64,000 nucleotides of DNA from Symsagittifera roscoffensis (GCF_963678635.1 NC_087066.1:19931996-19995995), one strand, 5' to 3'. Shown: positions 19,001-32,330, numbered from the stretch's first letter. A program made the numbers and translations. Notes: generated by a model not told the origin, from the letters alone.

Positions 19001-20200
19001 AAATGGCTTTTCTCACTTTATATTCCGCGTCATTCCATTTTTGCAAAAAATTCTGCATTTATCAAAAAAAAGTAAGGCGGAAAATTTTGAAAGCGAGTGT
19101 AGGGCCTGCTCGATTTCTTAACCTAAACTTTGTCAAATTGCAAAACTATTCCGTTGACCTTCTGCCCCTTGTGTTGATTGCCCCTTCGAACCCCCTCTCC
19201 CCCACATGAATCCATCCCCACCTGAATCTACTTTTTTGGTGATTTTGTCGGCAAGGCGGTCAGAAATGTCATTTTTGGAAAATTTGGCAAAAAAAACGAG
19301 TTTAAATGGCATGCGATCTCTTGCAAAACAGTCTGCTTACAGTTTAACTTCTCGTCGAGTTCTAAATAATTTAGGAAATTTGTTGAGATGATCAAAAATA
19401 GATTTCGAGTAAAATAAAAATTAGAATTGCGCAGAAAAAAAATTTGAATGCTCCAACAATTAACCAGTTATAGTATAAAACATAGAAAACACTCTTTGTG
19501 CGTTAAGTTTTGCATCTCAATGAAGTGGAAAGAACCGTTATTTTAAAATTTCCTTGTCTATATCTATAGAAAAGAAAAATAATCGAATACAACAGAAATG
19601 CAGTGATTTTTAAAGTTTTATTACATAATCGGAAAACTAACCATTTAAGATTGATTATAATCGATTGTTTTTCACTTTGATAAACAATGACAAGAAAATT
19701 ACAAACACTCAATTTTTACCCATGGAACTCCAGTGCAGGTAGGCTCATGCTAATTGGAACAAAACAAAAAAGAAATCTCAGATGCAGCTACAAAGCTCCA
19801 ATCAAAAACAATCTCAATTGCGATTAACGAAAAGGAAATTTATAGCTACAAAGTAAAATCTACTCACATAAGATGCATTCATCTTGAATCAAACTGATTT
19901 AAAAATGACTTGAAAAAGCAAATCAAGTTCACAAACCTTCACCATATAAACGTTAAGCTGCCAGATTTTCAGGCCATTTCAAATTAGCGCACGATCCAGG
20001 AAATATAAGATTGGACCAAACGTAATATTGGACGTTGAAGGTGTAGAATTGATCGTAAAAACAAACGAAACACATTTAGGGATTAGAGGCAACATAAAAC
20101 GCACTTCAAAGTTCTACCATTGACAAACTACGCTCATCACACTACTTCTTACAGTAAGAAAATTGATTGTCATATTTTTTCAGACAATTTATTGTTGTAA
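16085..20200. repeat. Segmental repeat, unit 1 (about 4.1 kb)
   Basis: A 4.1-kb block that recurs with many small differences from 20,200 onward. Landmarks in order are catgcacagagtgtctctgc (16,097), the 23-nt palindrome (17,286), a gccccttcgaa GC-rich patch (about 19,182) and ccattgacaaactacgctca (20,118). The first landmark recurs about 4,118 bp later. Only short AT-rich frames are present and none looks genic. No terminal repeats or transposase were recognised, so this looks like recent segmental duplication rather than an identified transposon. Confidence 0.7.
17286..17308. repeat. 23-nt perfect inverted repeat, copy 1
   Basis: An 11-bp perfect stem around a single central base, built on cattctctccg, in unit 1. 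The same palindrome recurs unchanged at 21,406-21,428. Confidence 0.75.
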
Positions 20201-21405
20201 CAGTTGTATGTTTATTCATGCACAGAGTGTCTCTGCATATAATTTCGGGAAAAAATTGAGATATTTTGACCATTTCAAGTTTGTAATACGTCAAATGTCA
20301 AACATTCCAGGTGACTCAGATGTATTTTTTTTGGTGAAGTAGAAAATTGATAATTAGTTTTACTTCGCTGTCGATACATGGAGTTTTTGAGTGAAGATTC
20401 AATTTTTATTCACCGTGAAAAAAATATCCTCAAACATTGCCAACTAAAATCATGCAGTCCGTGTTGTTAGTTTTTAAAAAGGGACTCACGAACTTTCTGG
20501 AGAAAAGGGATCAAAGTGCTGTTGGCTCTCATGAAGTTTTTGGTTTAAGTGAACGTGGCAGGGTTTTACACATTGTACAAAAAATTGTCCAGAGCTTGAG
20601 TTCGTCTTTGATTAGCAGATTTTTGCTGAGCAATAATCTACTAGCATTTTACGTCTAATGGTTTTTAAATGTGCGTTGCTTGGAATTCGGCAGTTTGGTG
20701 GGTTTTTGGGTAATTCAAACAGAGTTATAGTTCTCTGGCATACTGTAGCCTGCCCTTTGCATTTATGGCAGGGAAGTGCTAGCAATGGTAAAGGTACTAG
20801 CAACTGCTAGTATATTCCGGAAAAGGTAGCCTCATAGCTCATTGTAGCCTACTTGATCGGCTGCGATGACTGTTCGGACTAATGATTTGACTAGTCGGTC
20901 AGTTGGCTCATAGTTCTTGCAGACTGCTGTTGCTAGACAGACTGCTGACTGCTAATAGAGAATATAGAGACTGCTATAAGTTGCTGATAGAATTTTTAAC
21001 AAAGTTTCCAAGTGGCGGTTGAGTGAATGTTGCCTGATGTTTTGTTCAAGGTTCTGAAGATCCCACTCTGTTCGACAAGATAATGATTTTTGTCTCATAA
21101 TTATTCGGATAATTTTTCAAAATTTTTAATTACCCGGGTTGATCATCCTACAAAAAATTCCCCTATCTTGAACTTCTCTTCTTACAACAATTTGGAAGGT
21201 GATTTTTTAAAATAAATAAAAGTTTTGTGAATAATAAACTTTAAACAAACGCTTTTTATTAATTTTTAGTGATTCGAATTTCTTTCCCAAAATTCTTACT
21301 GATAAAATGTTACTTTGTTGTAACTAAATCTACTTTGTACAACTAAAAAGAATAAAAGAATAAAAGTGAATTAGTCCAAAATCAAAACATTAAAAAGTGA
21401 GAGAG

Positions 21406-21428
21406 CATTCTCTCCGACGGAGAGAATG
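21406..21428. repeat. 23-nt perfect inverted repeat, copy 2
   Basis: Identical to the palindrome at 17,286-17,308 and in the equivalent position of unit 2. Confidence 0.75.
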
Positions 21429-22169
21429 GCAAAGTGAAGGTCATAGGTAAGTCACCTGATAGCAAGTTACGTAATAGTTGCAGTAAGTGCAAAATAAACT
21501 GAGATCACATCATTACTCTAAGCAGGCGAAATTTTGAATTGTACAATTAACTAATTACTAACTAACTGCATCCTTTCTCCACCTTTTTGTTGTTCTTTTC
21601 ATGACCCGCATCTAAATTTTTGAATAAACTTTTTCATAAAAAGGTAGAATGCTCTCAATTTGTAGTTCTATTGGTTCTCTAGTTGGTTGTAGTTTACCAG
21701 ATACAATGCTGTCTATACTGAGACAGTGGGGATAATAAAATGGCCCCTGAAGCTAAAAAAAGTGTGCCTATTCAGCTTTTTCTGATCACAATTGTGCTCA
21801 TTTGGTTCTTTTTTGTAGTTTTGGGCTCATTCAACCCCATAGTAAAAAAGTTGGAACCCCAAATTGAGCCTAAAAATAGGCTCATTCCGCTACTTTTGCT
21901 AAAAGTTGGGTTCATTTAGTTCGTTTTTCTGAAAATTGGAGACCAGGTTTCTAGGAAAAAGAAATCAAAATGGAGACCATTTCGGACCCAGGGAAAGGAA
22001 TATTCAATTTTTCGGATTTTAGGTAGGAACTCAAGAACCTTACATTGTACAAAAGAAAAAACTTGAATCAATACATTATAACGACAAACCTCAGAAACGA
22101 GACATTCAATTGGAGTTATGTTGAAGCGGCAACGCGGACATACCAAAGTTTTTTCAACTCAGTTCCGAG

Positions 22170-22436
22170 CTATTTCGCCAAAAAATTTTTGCTCAAATAA
22201 AAAAAAATATATATATAAATGGCATTTATTTGCTGTTCAGCGTTAAAAAACAGTGTTTTGCCTTTAAAAAATGTGGCAGGGAATGAAGCATTCAAAATTT
22301 TGGTTTTTAGGTAGAAACTGAAGAACCTTACGTTTTGTACAAAATAAAACACTTGAATCAATACATTATACCGACAAACCTGAGAAACGAGACATTCAAC
22401 TGGAGTTATGTTGAAGCGGCAACGCGGACATACCAA
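22170..22436 (-). other. Cys-containing short frame, best-kept member of a repeated set
   Basis: A minus-strand frame beginning MVCPRCRFNITPVECLV recurs at 17,854-18,042 (first pair reads C-x2-S), 21,916-22,146, 22,170-22,436, 22,526-22,708, 24,585-24,830 and 24,921-25,103. Four Cys are spaced C-x2-C-x8-C-x5-C. The frame lies in repeated DNA and the tails differ, so it may be a decayed exon or chance. No function can be given. Confidence 0.2.
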
Positions 22437-25400
22437 AATTTTTTCAAGTCAGTTCCGAGCTATTTCGCCAAAAAATTTTTGCTCAAATAAAAAAAACAAA
22501 AAGATAAATGGCATTTATTTGCTGTTCAGCGTTGAAAAACAGTGTTTTGCCTTTGAAAAATATGGCAGGGAATGAAGCATTCAAAGTTTTGCTTTTTAGG
22601 TAGAAATTTTTTCAACTCATTTCCTTGAATCAATACATTATAACGACAAACCTCAGAAACGAGACATTCAATTGGAGTTATGTTGAAGCGGCAACGCGGA
22701 CATACCAAAGTTTTTTCAACTCAGTTCCGAGCTATTTCGCCAACAAATTTTTGCTCAAATAAAAAAACTTTGCTCAAAAAATTTTGCTCAAATAAAAGAA
22801 AAACAAAAGATTTATTTGCTGTTCAGCGTTGAAAAAGAGTGTTTTGCACTTCATAAAAAGTTTTTTTACAGAAACAAAATACTCTCTTCTAGCTGACTAG
22901 AAAACTTCCACTATGGAAAATTCAGTGGTAAAGACAAAGCCACTTGTTTTTGCTCTTCGAATCTGAAGTGTGAAAATTCAGCAAGGGCTAAGTTTCGACA
23001 GATAAATCAAACCTGGCATGCAAAAATTTATTATTTTTTTTCGTAAACTGGTTATATGAGCTCAGATTTGATCTTGTGAAATTTTTTCAGTTCAATTTTA
23101 TAGATTTTTCCAATGGAAAAATCACATTATTTTCATTAATGGAGTTTGTTTGATGATCGCTTTTATAGTAAATTTTTTTAACGCTAAAGTTGGTATCGTT
23201 CTTATTTTAAAGCAGATAGGTTAATTTTCAGGTGTTCTGTTTTTGATGGAAATTTTTCATCATACAGTTTCCTTCCAAAAAAATTGTATGGCAGACTCTC
23301 TGTAAGAAATGGTTCATCAAACATTTTTATATCAGGAAGTCAACCCAGAATAACATCATACAGAAAATTTGACTCTAACCGATTGTCAAAAAACTTATTT
23401 TTCTACCTCTAACAAATCTGAATGTGAAAATCAAGCATTTTCACAAACAAACACTAATTAAAATTTACATCTGCGCAGGCACAAACGTTTGAAAAGGCTT
23501 GCAGAACACGTTATCTTACAAAAGTTTAAATGATTTTCTGAATGCTTTGAGGATGGATGTTTTATTGTTGTGTTGATACTTTGAGCTTTTTGTTTATCCG
23601 AGGCGAGAATATTTCGGGAAATAAACACGTTTTTGTTGCCAAATTTTATTTTTCAAACTAAATTTTTCTCCATTCCCACATTTTTGTCTTTTGATTTATA
23701 TCTCACGCTGTCGCCAAGTGAACATAATATCTCACCATAAAACTTAAAATGTTCAAAATAGGAAAACAATTTTTCAGCAAAATCCAGCAGCAATCGAAGT
23801 TCTCATACCGAAAATCCGCACTCTCAAATTGCAAAACAGCAACAAGCTAACGAAAATGTTCCCATAAAAATTGAAATTGCTTGTTTGCAAGTTTCCGTAT
23901 ATCAATTTTTAACCAAAAAAGCTAGTCTTTTCTCTCAATTATCACAGAACAAAATAATAAGCAGAGCAATCTTCGTATGATTAACGTCATAACCAATTCC
24001 CATGTTGCAATCTGTCAACAAAATGGAACAAAAACCGATTAATATATATTGTTTTTATCAAAATTAAACTAAATTACAACCCATTTAAAAACAAGTAAAA
24101 TGGCTTTTTCTCACTTTATATTTCGCGTCATTCCATTTTGCAAAAATTTCTGCATTAAAAAAAAGTAATGCGGAAAATTTTGAAAGCGAGTGTACGGCCT
24201 GCTCGATTTCTTAACCTAAACATTGTCAAATTGCAAAATTGTTCCGTTGACCTTCTGCCCCTTACGTTGATTGCCCCTTCGAAACCCCTCTCCCCCACAT
24301 GAACGCACCCCACCTGAATCAGTTCTTTTGGTCATTTTGTTGACAAGTTGGTAAGAAATTCTATTTTTGGACTATTTTGGCCAAAAAAAACTGAGTTTAA
24401 ATGGCACGCGATCTCTTGCAAAACAGTCCACTTACAGTTTTACTTCCCCTCGATTTCTGACTAATTTAGAAAATTTGATGAAAGGATCAAAACAGATTTT
24501 GATTAAAATAAAAATTAGAGTTCCGCAGAAAAAAAAATTGAATGCTCCAACGATTAACCAGTTATAGTAGAAAACTTAGAAAACTCAAACAAATATATAT
24601 ATATATATATAAATGGCATTTATTTGCTGTTCAGCGTTAAAAAACAGTGTTTTGCCTTTAAAAAATGTGGCAGGGAATGAAGCATTCAAAATTTTGGTTT
24701 TTAGGTAGAAACTGAAGAACCTTACGTTTTGTACAAAATAAAAAACTTGAATCAATACATTATACCGACAAACCTGAGAAACGAGACATTCAACTGGAGT
24801 TATGTTGAAGCGGCAACGCGGACATGCCAAAGTTTTTTCAACTCAGTTCCGAGCTATTTCGCCAAAAAATTTTTGCTCAAATAAAAAAAAAACAAAAGAT
24901 AAATGGCATTTATTTGCTGTTCAGCGTTGAAAAACAGTGTTTTGCCTTTGAAAAATATGGCAGGGAATGAAGCATTCAAAATTTTGCTTTTTAGGTAGAA
25001 ATTTTTTCAACTCAGTTCCTTGAATCAATACATTATAACGACAAACCTCAGAAACGAGACATTCAATTGGAGTTATGTTGAAGCGGCAACGCGGACATAC
25101 CAAAGTTTTTTCAACTCAGTTCCGAGCTATTTCGCCAACAAATTTTTGCTCAAATAAAAAAACTTTGCTCAAAAAATTTTGCTCAAATAAAAGAAAAACA
25201 AAAGATAAATAGCATTTATTTGCTGTTCAGCGTTGAAAAAGAGTGTTTTGCACTTCAAAAAAAGTTTTTTTACAGAAACAAAATACTCTCTTCTAGCTGA
25301 CTAGAAAACTTCCACTATGGAAAATTCAGTGGTAAAGACAAAGCCACTTGTTTTTGCTCTTCGAACCTGAAGTGTGAAAATTCAGCAAGGGCTAAGTTTC

Positions 25401-26990
25401 GACAGATAAATCAAACCTGGCATGCAAAAATTTATTATTTTTTTTCGTAAACTGGTTATATGAGCTCAGATTTGATCTTGTGAAATTTTTTCAGTTCAAT
25501 TTTATAGATTTTTCTAATGGAAAAATCACATTATTTTCATTAATGGAGTTTGTTTGATGATCGCTTTTATAGTAAATTTTTTTAACGCTAAAGTTGGTAT
25601 CGTTCTTATTTTAAAGCAGAAAGGTGAATTTTCAGGTGTTCTGTTTTTGATGGAAATTTCTCATCATACAGTTTCCTTCCAAAAAAATTGTATGGCAGAC
25701 TCTCTGTAAGAAATGGTTCATCAAACATTTTTATATCAGGAAGTCAACCCAGAATAACATCATACAGAAAATTTGACTCTAACCGATTGTCAAAAAACTT
25801 AATTTTCTACCTCTAACAAATCTGAATGTGAAAATCAAGCATTTTCACAAACAAACACTAATTAAAATTTACATCTGCGCAGGCACAAACGTTTGAAAAG
25901 GCTTGCAGAACACGTTATCTTACAAAAGTTTAAATTATTTTCTGAATGCTTTGAGGATGGATGTTTTATTGTTGTGTTGATACTTTGAGCTTTTTGTTTA
26001 TCCGAGGCGAGAATATTTCGGGAAATAAACACGTTTTTGTTGCCAAATTTTATTTTTCAAACTAAATTTTTCTCCATTCCCCACATTTTTGTCTTTTGAT
26101 TTATATCTCACGCTGTCGCCAAGTGAACATAATATCTCACCATAAAACTTAAAATGTTCAAAATAGGAAAACAATTTTTCAGCAAAATCCAGCAGCAATC
26201 GAAGTTCTCATACCGAAAATCCGCACTCTCAAATTGCAAAACAGCAACAAGCTAACGAAAATGTTCCCATAAAAATTGAAATTGCTTGTTTGCAAGTTTC
26301 CGTATATCAATTTTTAACCAAAAAAGCTAGTCTTTTCTCTCAATTATCACAAAACAAAATAATAAGCAGAGCAATCTTCGTATGATTAACGTCATAACCA
26401 ATTCCCATGTTGCAATCTGTCAACAAAATGGAACAAAAACCGATTAATATCTATTGTTTTTATCAAAATTAAACTAAATTACGACCCATTTAAAAACATG
26501 TAAAATGGCTTTTTCTCACTTTATATTTCGCGTCATTCCTTTTTGCAAAAATTTCTGCATTAAAAAAAAAGTAATGCGGAAAATTTTGAAAGCGAGTGTA
26601 CGGCCTGCTCGATTTCTTAACCTAAACTTTGTCAAATTGCAAAACTGTTCCGTTGACCTTCTGCCCCTTACGTTGATTGCCCCTTCGAAACCCCTCTCCC
26701 CCACATGAACGCACCCCACCTGAATCAGTTCTTTTGGTCATTTTGTTGACAAGTTGGTAAGAAATTCCATTTATGGACTATTTTGGCCGAAAAAAAATGA
26801 GTTTAAATGGCACGCGATCTCTTGCAAAACAGTCCACTTACAGTTGTACTTCTCCTCGAATTCTGACTAATTTAGAAAGTTTGATGAAAGGATCAAAACA
26901 GATTTTGATTAAAATAAAAATTAGAGTTCCGCAGAAAAAAAAATTGAATGCTCCAACGATTAACCAGTTATAGTAGAAAACTTAGAAAAC
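22205..26990. repeat. 2.4-kb tandem duplication inside unit 2
   Basis: About 22,205-24,590 and 24,600-26,990 are near-identical direct copies with an offset of about 2,400 bp. Short matching frames at 22,526/24,921 and 24,367/26,773 show the same offset. The junction is an AT microsatellite at 24,593-24,611, matching a shorter AT tract at the start of the first copy (about 22,208). Confidence 0.8.
24593..24611. repeat. (AT)n microsatellite at duplication junction
   Basis: About nine AT units between the two 2.4-kb copies. Confidence 0.85.
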
Positions 26991-27700
26991 ACTTTTTGTG
27001 CGTTAAATTTTGCATCTCAATGAAGTGGAAAGAACAGTTATTCTAAAATTTCTTTGTCTATATCTATAGAAATGAAAAATAATCGAATACAACAGAAATG
27101 TAGTGATTTTTAAAGTTTTATTACATAATCGGAAAACTATCCATTTTAGATTGATTATAATCGATTGTTTTTCACTTTGATAAACAATCACAAAAAAAAT
27201 TACAAACATTCAATTTTACCCATGGAACTCCAGTGCGGGTAGGCCCATGCTAATTTGAAAAAAAAAACAAAAAAGAAATCTCAGATGCAGCTACAAAGCT
27301 CCAATCAAAAACAATCTCAATTGCTATTAACGAAAAGGAAATTTATAGCTACGAAGTAAAATCTACTCAAATAAAAGGCATTCATTTTGAACCAAACTGA
27401 GTTAAAAATGAGTTGAAAAAGCAATTCAAGTTCACAAACCTTCACCATATAAATGTTAAGCTGCCAGATTTTCTGGCCATTTTAAATTAGCGCACGATTC
27501 AGGAAATATAAGATTGGACAAAATGTAATTTTGGACGTCGAAGGTGTTCGAATTGATAATAAAAACAAACGAAACATATTTAGGGATTAGAGGCAACAGA
27601 AAACGCACTTCAAAGTTCTACCATTGACAAGCTACGCTCATCACACTACTTCTTACAGTAAGAAATTTGATTGTCATTTTTCTCAGACAGTTTATTGTTG

Positions 27701-27930
27701 TGACAAAATAGTATTGTGACAAAATAGTATGACAACCGTTTTGTTTAAGGCTAGGATACTTTTGATAAGCATTATTTTCACACTCAAAAATTATATAAAA
27801 CGCTTTAGGCCAAAGTTTGTATCATAAAACATGTTTGAAAATAGCATAGGCAGTTTTTTACATACTATAAAATTGTAACACAATCAATTTTCACATAAAT
27901 GAAAACACACCACATTTTTTGCAGTGCGTT
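27701..27930. other. Spacer between units 2 and 3
   Basis: AT-rich, with a 17-bp tandem duplication gtgacaaaatagtat at about 27,701-27,731. No gene seen. Confidence 0.4.
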
Positions 27931-29960
27931 TTGAAATTTCAATTTTTGCTCGAATAAAAGAAAAACAAAAAATAAATAGCACTTTTTTGCTGTTAAGCGT
28001 TGAAAATTAGTATTTTGCAATTCAAAATTAGTTCTTTTTACAGAAAAAATATACTCCCTTCTAGATGACTAGAAAATTTCTACCATGGAAAATTCAGTGG
28101 CAAAGACAAAGCCTCTTGTTTTTGCTCTTAGAATTTGAAGTGTGAAAACTCAGCAAGGGCTAAGTTTCGACAGTTAAATCGAACCTGGCACGCACATTTT
28201 TTTTTCTATCTTTTCGTAAATTGGTTATATGAGCTCAGTTTGATCTTGTTAAGTTTTTCAGTTCATTTTTATAGATTTTTTTAATGTAAAAAATCACATT
28301 ATTTTCATTATTGGAATTTGTATGATGAGCGTTTTTTTTATCCTAAAGTTGGTATCGTTCGTATTTCAGAGTAGATATGTTAGTTTTTAGGTTTTCTATT
28401 TTTGATGGAAAATTCTCATCATACAGTTTCCTTCCCGGGATAACATCATTCACGAAATTTGGGACAACCCGGGATAACATCATGCAGGAAATTTGCCTCT
28501 AACCAATAGTCAAAAGTTTTTTTCTACCTCAAACAAGTCTGAATGCGAAAATCAAGCGATTTCACAAACAAACACTAAATAAAATTTACATCTGGGCAGG
28601 CACAAACGTTTGAAAAGGCTTGCAGAACATGTTATCTTACAAAAATTTAAATGATTTTCTGAATGCTTTGAGGATGGATGTTTTTTTTTGTTGTCTTGAT
28701 ACATTGAGGTTTTTGTTTATCCGAGGCGAGAATATTTCGGGAAATAAACACGTTTTTGTTGCCAAATTTTATTTTTTAAACTAAATTTTATTCCATTCCC
28801 CACCTTTTTGTCTTTTGAATTATATCTCACGCTGTCGCCAATGGAAATGTAATATCTCACCATAAAACTTGAAATGTTCAAAATAAGAAGAAGTGTTATT
28901 AGCGAAAACCAGCAAGTTCTCATACCGAAAATCAGCACTATCAAATTGCAAAACAGCAACAAGCTAACGAAAAATTTTCCCAAAAAAACTGAAAGCGCTT
29001 GTTTGCCATTTTCCGTATATAAACTTCTTACCAAAAAAGCTAGTCTTTTCTCTCAAATATCACAGAACAAAATATAAAGCAGAGCAATCTTCGTATGGTT
29101 AACGTCATAACCAATTCCCATGTTGCAATCTGTCAATAAAATGGAATAAAAACCGATTAACATCTGTTGTTTTTATCAAATTTAAACTTAATTACGACCC
29201 ATTTAAAAACGAGTAAAATGGCTTTTTCCCACTTTATATTTCGCGTCTTTCCATTTTTGCAAAAATTTCTGCAATTATAAAAAAAGTAATGCGGAAAATT
29301 TTGAAAGCGAGTGTACGGCCTGCTCGACTTCTTAACCTAAACTTTGTCAAATTGCAAAACTATTCCGTTGACCTTCTGCCTCTTACGTTGATTGCCCCTT
29401 CAAACCCCCTCTCCCCCGCATGAATCCATCCCCACCTAAACTGTTTTTTTTTTGGTGATTTTGTCGGCAAGGCGGTCAGAAATGTCATTTTTGGAATATT
29501 TTGGCCGAAAAAAAATGAGTTTAAATGGCACGCGATCTCTTGCAAAACAGTCCGCTTACAGTTTTACTTCTCCTCGAAATCTAAATAATTTAGGAAAATT
29601 GTTGAAAGGATCAAAAACAGATTTCGAGCAAATTAAAAATTAGAATTGCGCAGAAAAAAATTTGAATGCTCCAACGATTAACCAGTTATAGTATAAAACT
29701 TAGAAAACACTCTTTGTGCGTTAAATTTTGCATCTCAATGAAGTGGAAAAAACGGTTATTCTAAAGTCTTCTTGTCTATATCTACATAATCGGAAAACTA
29801 TCCATTTTAGATTGATTATAATCGATTGTTTTTCACTTTGATAAACAATAAGAAAAAAGTTACAAACATTCAATTTTTACCCATGAAACTCCAGTGCGGG
29901 TAGGCCCATGCTAATTCGAACAAAACAAAAAAAATTCTTCGAAGCAGCTACAAAGCTCCA
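27930..29960. repeat. Segmental repeat, unit 3, partial and more diverged
   Basis: Repeats the right-hand half of the unit: ccgaggcgagaatatttcgg (28,721), the GC-rich gccccttcaaa patch (29,394) and cactctttgtgcgtt (29,708). The left half and the final landmark are missing, so it is truncated at both ends. Confidence 0.65.
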
Positions 29961-30027
29961 AACAAAAGCAATCTCAATTGCGCCTAACAAAAAGGAAACT
30001 TAAAAAAGTTTTTCGTTTTCGATTAGA

Positions 30028-30073
30028 AGTATTTCGTTTTCCAGAGGAAGAAAGTATTTCGTTTTCCAGAGGA
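30028..30073. repeat. 21-bp direct duplication
   Basis: agtatttcgttttccagagg occurs twice, 25 bp apart, just before the gypsy remnant. Confidence 0.7.
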
Positions 30074-30199
30074 TCACAATATTACCTTGAAATTTAAAGA
30101 CGACTTACTTAACAATGACCACTTTAACTTATTGAACCGCTACAAAGCTAACTTAGTTTTACCTTCTTCCCCAATTGTACCAGAAAATCATTGCTCCAA

Positions 30200-30650
30200 G
30201 AAGTTAATACAAATAATGACCAAGGATGACTAATTCTTATGGGATCTAATCACAACACTGAAGACAGGACGCCCACTGGAAGTTAATGGATTCTACATGA
30301 AAAGGTATGAGAAGGACCTGCACACCAGAGATGATCTACTTTTCCTGGAAAACAAAATAGTAATACCAGCTGCGGCCCGAGGCGCATTCAGTTCGATATT
30401 ACACGAGTCCCATCCAGGCCAGTGTGGCATGAAGTTTCTGGCTGAACTTATCTGGAGGCCACATATTATAGGGAAATATAACACCACGGCAAATCTTGCA
30501 AACAATGTTCAAAAGCCGGTAAGAACATTAAGGTGTTGTTGGGATGGGAGCATATGAGCAAATACCGGAACTTTCATTAACGATAGGAGATTAATTTAGA
30601 TTTCGCCGGGCCTTTGGACGCTTTCTGATCTATACTGATAACCGTTTAGA
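30200..30650 (+). pseudogene. Decayed Ty3/gypsy integrase N-terminus
   Basis: From about 30,210 a frame reads LWDLITTLKTGRP and MKRYEKDLHTRDDLLFL, then ESHPGQCGMKFLAELIW, the His-His half of the integrase zinc domain. The Cys pair (CKQC) appears next but in another frame, and NLDFAGPLDAF, the block with the first catalytic Asp, in a third. Stops and at least two frameshifts make it non-functional. It differs from the pol in region 1 and belongs to another gypsy lineage. Confidence 0.7.
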
Positions 30651-31480
30651 TGAAGGGAAGTCAATCATATCAGACCGCCGGGCGAAGAGTTGGGAGCTAC
30701 ACGATGGAGTAGAGAACGGATACGAAGAGGTGGTCATGGACTCCTCCTCAGACTCGGACTCGGACATCCCACTGGCAAAGATTATCCATGGAAGTCAAGC
30801 AACCCTTATCTTCTCCTCAGACTCGGACATCCCACTGGAAAAGAGTACCCATGGAAGTCGAGCAACTCCAATCCCAATCTCTAATCGGAAAAGGCCTACT
30901 CAGAAACGGCGAAATTGGCCACTGCTGGAGGTAACCTTTTTTAACGTATTAGAGAATCGTATTTTAATCCATTTAAAGAGGTTATTGTTGATTCATCGAA
31001 CCACGCGGTCACTCTGAAAAAGGACATGTTTTAGCCGGAAAGAGGAAAACATCGCCTCCCCAGAAGTCAAACAGAGCCAACCCTCAGAAGAAGACGACCA
31101 GTAGGAACTTGACTGGCGGAAACCCGACGCTCATACAAACGACCACAAATTCGTCGACAGACATTATCGTCATTCCGGCTTCCCCTCAAAAATTGTCTCA
31201 AGACAGCAGTCCTCCTGGACAATCATCCTTCGGATCCGCTCTAGAGCCAATAGTGCTGGACAGCACACCAGAGGAAACGCATCCTGTTGTCACCCAGCCC
31301 ATATCTACATTCAGACCGCCTGCTTTCTTTTGCTGGTCACCTTCCGATTTCCTCAGTCCCCTCGGAATTTCGGGGTACGTTCAGACATTGCGGAAGTCTC
31401 CCACCGGGAAATCACCGATCATAGTCGCAGGGCAAGATTGCGGGAGCGAAATACAGTCGACGATAGATCAGGACGTATAA
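30650..31480 (+). pseudogene. Downstream remnant of the gypsy element, Ser/Asp-rich
   Basis: Fragmentary frames follow the integrase piece. One (30,730-31,017) has a Ser-Asp run and two 63-bp repeats built on cggacatcccactgg (30,761 and 30,824), i.e. 21 codons each. Another (31,109-31,480) is Ser/Thr/Pro-rich. GC content is higher than in the flanks. This fits the C-terminal tail of a gypsy Pol but no domain is recognisable. Confidence 0.4.
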
Positions 31481-31712
31481 CAAGCTTTAGAAAAATTGGA
31501 ATACATTTAGAATACATTTAGAAAGCTTTAGAATACATTTAAAACTCATTGAACTCATTAAAACTGTATTTTTCAATTTCTTTGTTTTACAATTTGTGGA
31601 GTTTGTAGACATAGTTTTAGCTATTTTAGCACTAATTAGATACCTGCTAAATATGTTTCATATCGATCATTGTTCGATCATTCATTTTTTAAATGTTGCT
31701 TTCGATTAAGTC

Positions 31713-32117
31713 ATTCGTAATTCATTCTTAATCATGTTATTCTCTCAATTTCTTAGTCGACCAATTTGAAGCGTCGATCAATCGCCTTGTATCATTTTTG
31801 GGCGACATTGATTTTTTATGATCTCACGTAACATTTACTAATAAAATTGTATTAGAGTTCGACAGTTTGTTTTTGTTCAATCCACAAACTGTTAGCGGGC
31901 TCCGCAGATTGTAAGGGAGATATCCAGCAATAACCAGCTTGAACAATGGCTAGGTAGAACAACGAATGCGGAAAAGACTAACAAATACTTAACCATTGTC
32001 TGCTAAATCAACAAATCTTAAATCATTACCTAAATAAATTCCTGCATGTACCTTTTTAGAAATTATATATAAAATTAAAGTTCTGAATGAAATGGCCGTT
32101 TTGATTGGTAAATCCGT
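31713..32117. repeat. Direct repeat A, copy 1 (about 405 bp)
   Basis: Shared with 33,244-33,658. Landmarks are attcgtaattcattcttaat, tgatctcacgtaa, a ccgcagattgtaag block and gaacaatggctag. It contains a SET-gene-like piece near 31,770. Confidence 0.7.
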
Positions 32118-32119
32118 TG

Positions 32120-32330
32120 ATAAGCCAGCATTATTGAGCAATGAATATAACTAAAACAACAAATGCAGAATTTACGAACAAATACTAAACCATTGTCTGT
32201 GGAATCCATGAACCCAGCTGATAACCCACCAGCATTGAGCAATGAATATAGCTAGAACAACAAATGCGGAATTTACGAACAAATACTAAACCATTGTCTG
32301 TGGAGTCCATGAAACAAATCTTAAATGATT
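32120..32330. repeat. Tandem repeat of about 104 bp, two copies
   Basis: ccagca...ttgagcaatgaatata starts at 32,125 and again at 32,229. Related single pieces occur in both flanking direct repeats. Confidence 0.7.

Larger units (their letters stand above)
20201..27710. repeat. Segmental repeat, unit 2, enlarged by internal duplication
   Basis: It carries the same landmark order as unit 1 from 20,200 (catgcacagagtgtctctgc) to about 27,640 (ctcatcacactacttcttac). It is about 3.4 kb longer because of the 2.4-kb tandem duplication inside it, extra copies of a sub-block around gggaatgaagcattcaa, and an insert of about 300 bp near 23,000 absent from unit 1. No intact coding region. Confidence 0.7.

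Noticed and set aside
26516-26719. Minus-strand frame reading GERGFEGAINVRGRR over a GC-rich patch, seen in several units
   Set aside because: Present in all copies of a segmental repeat, with no start context, no extension and no recognisable domain.
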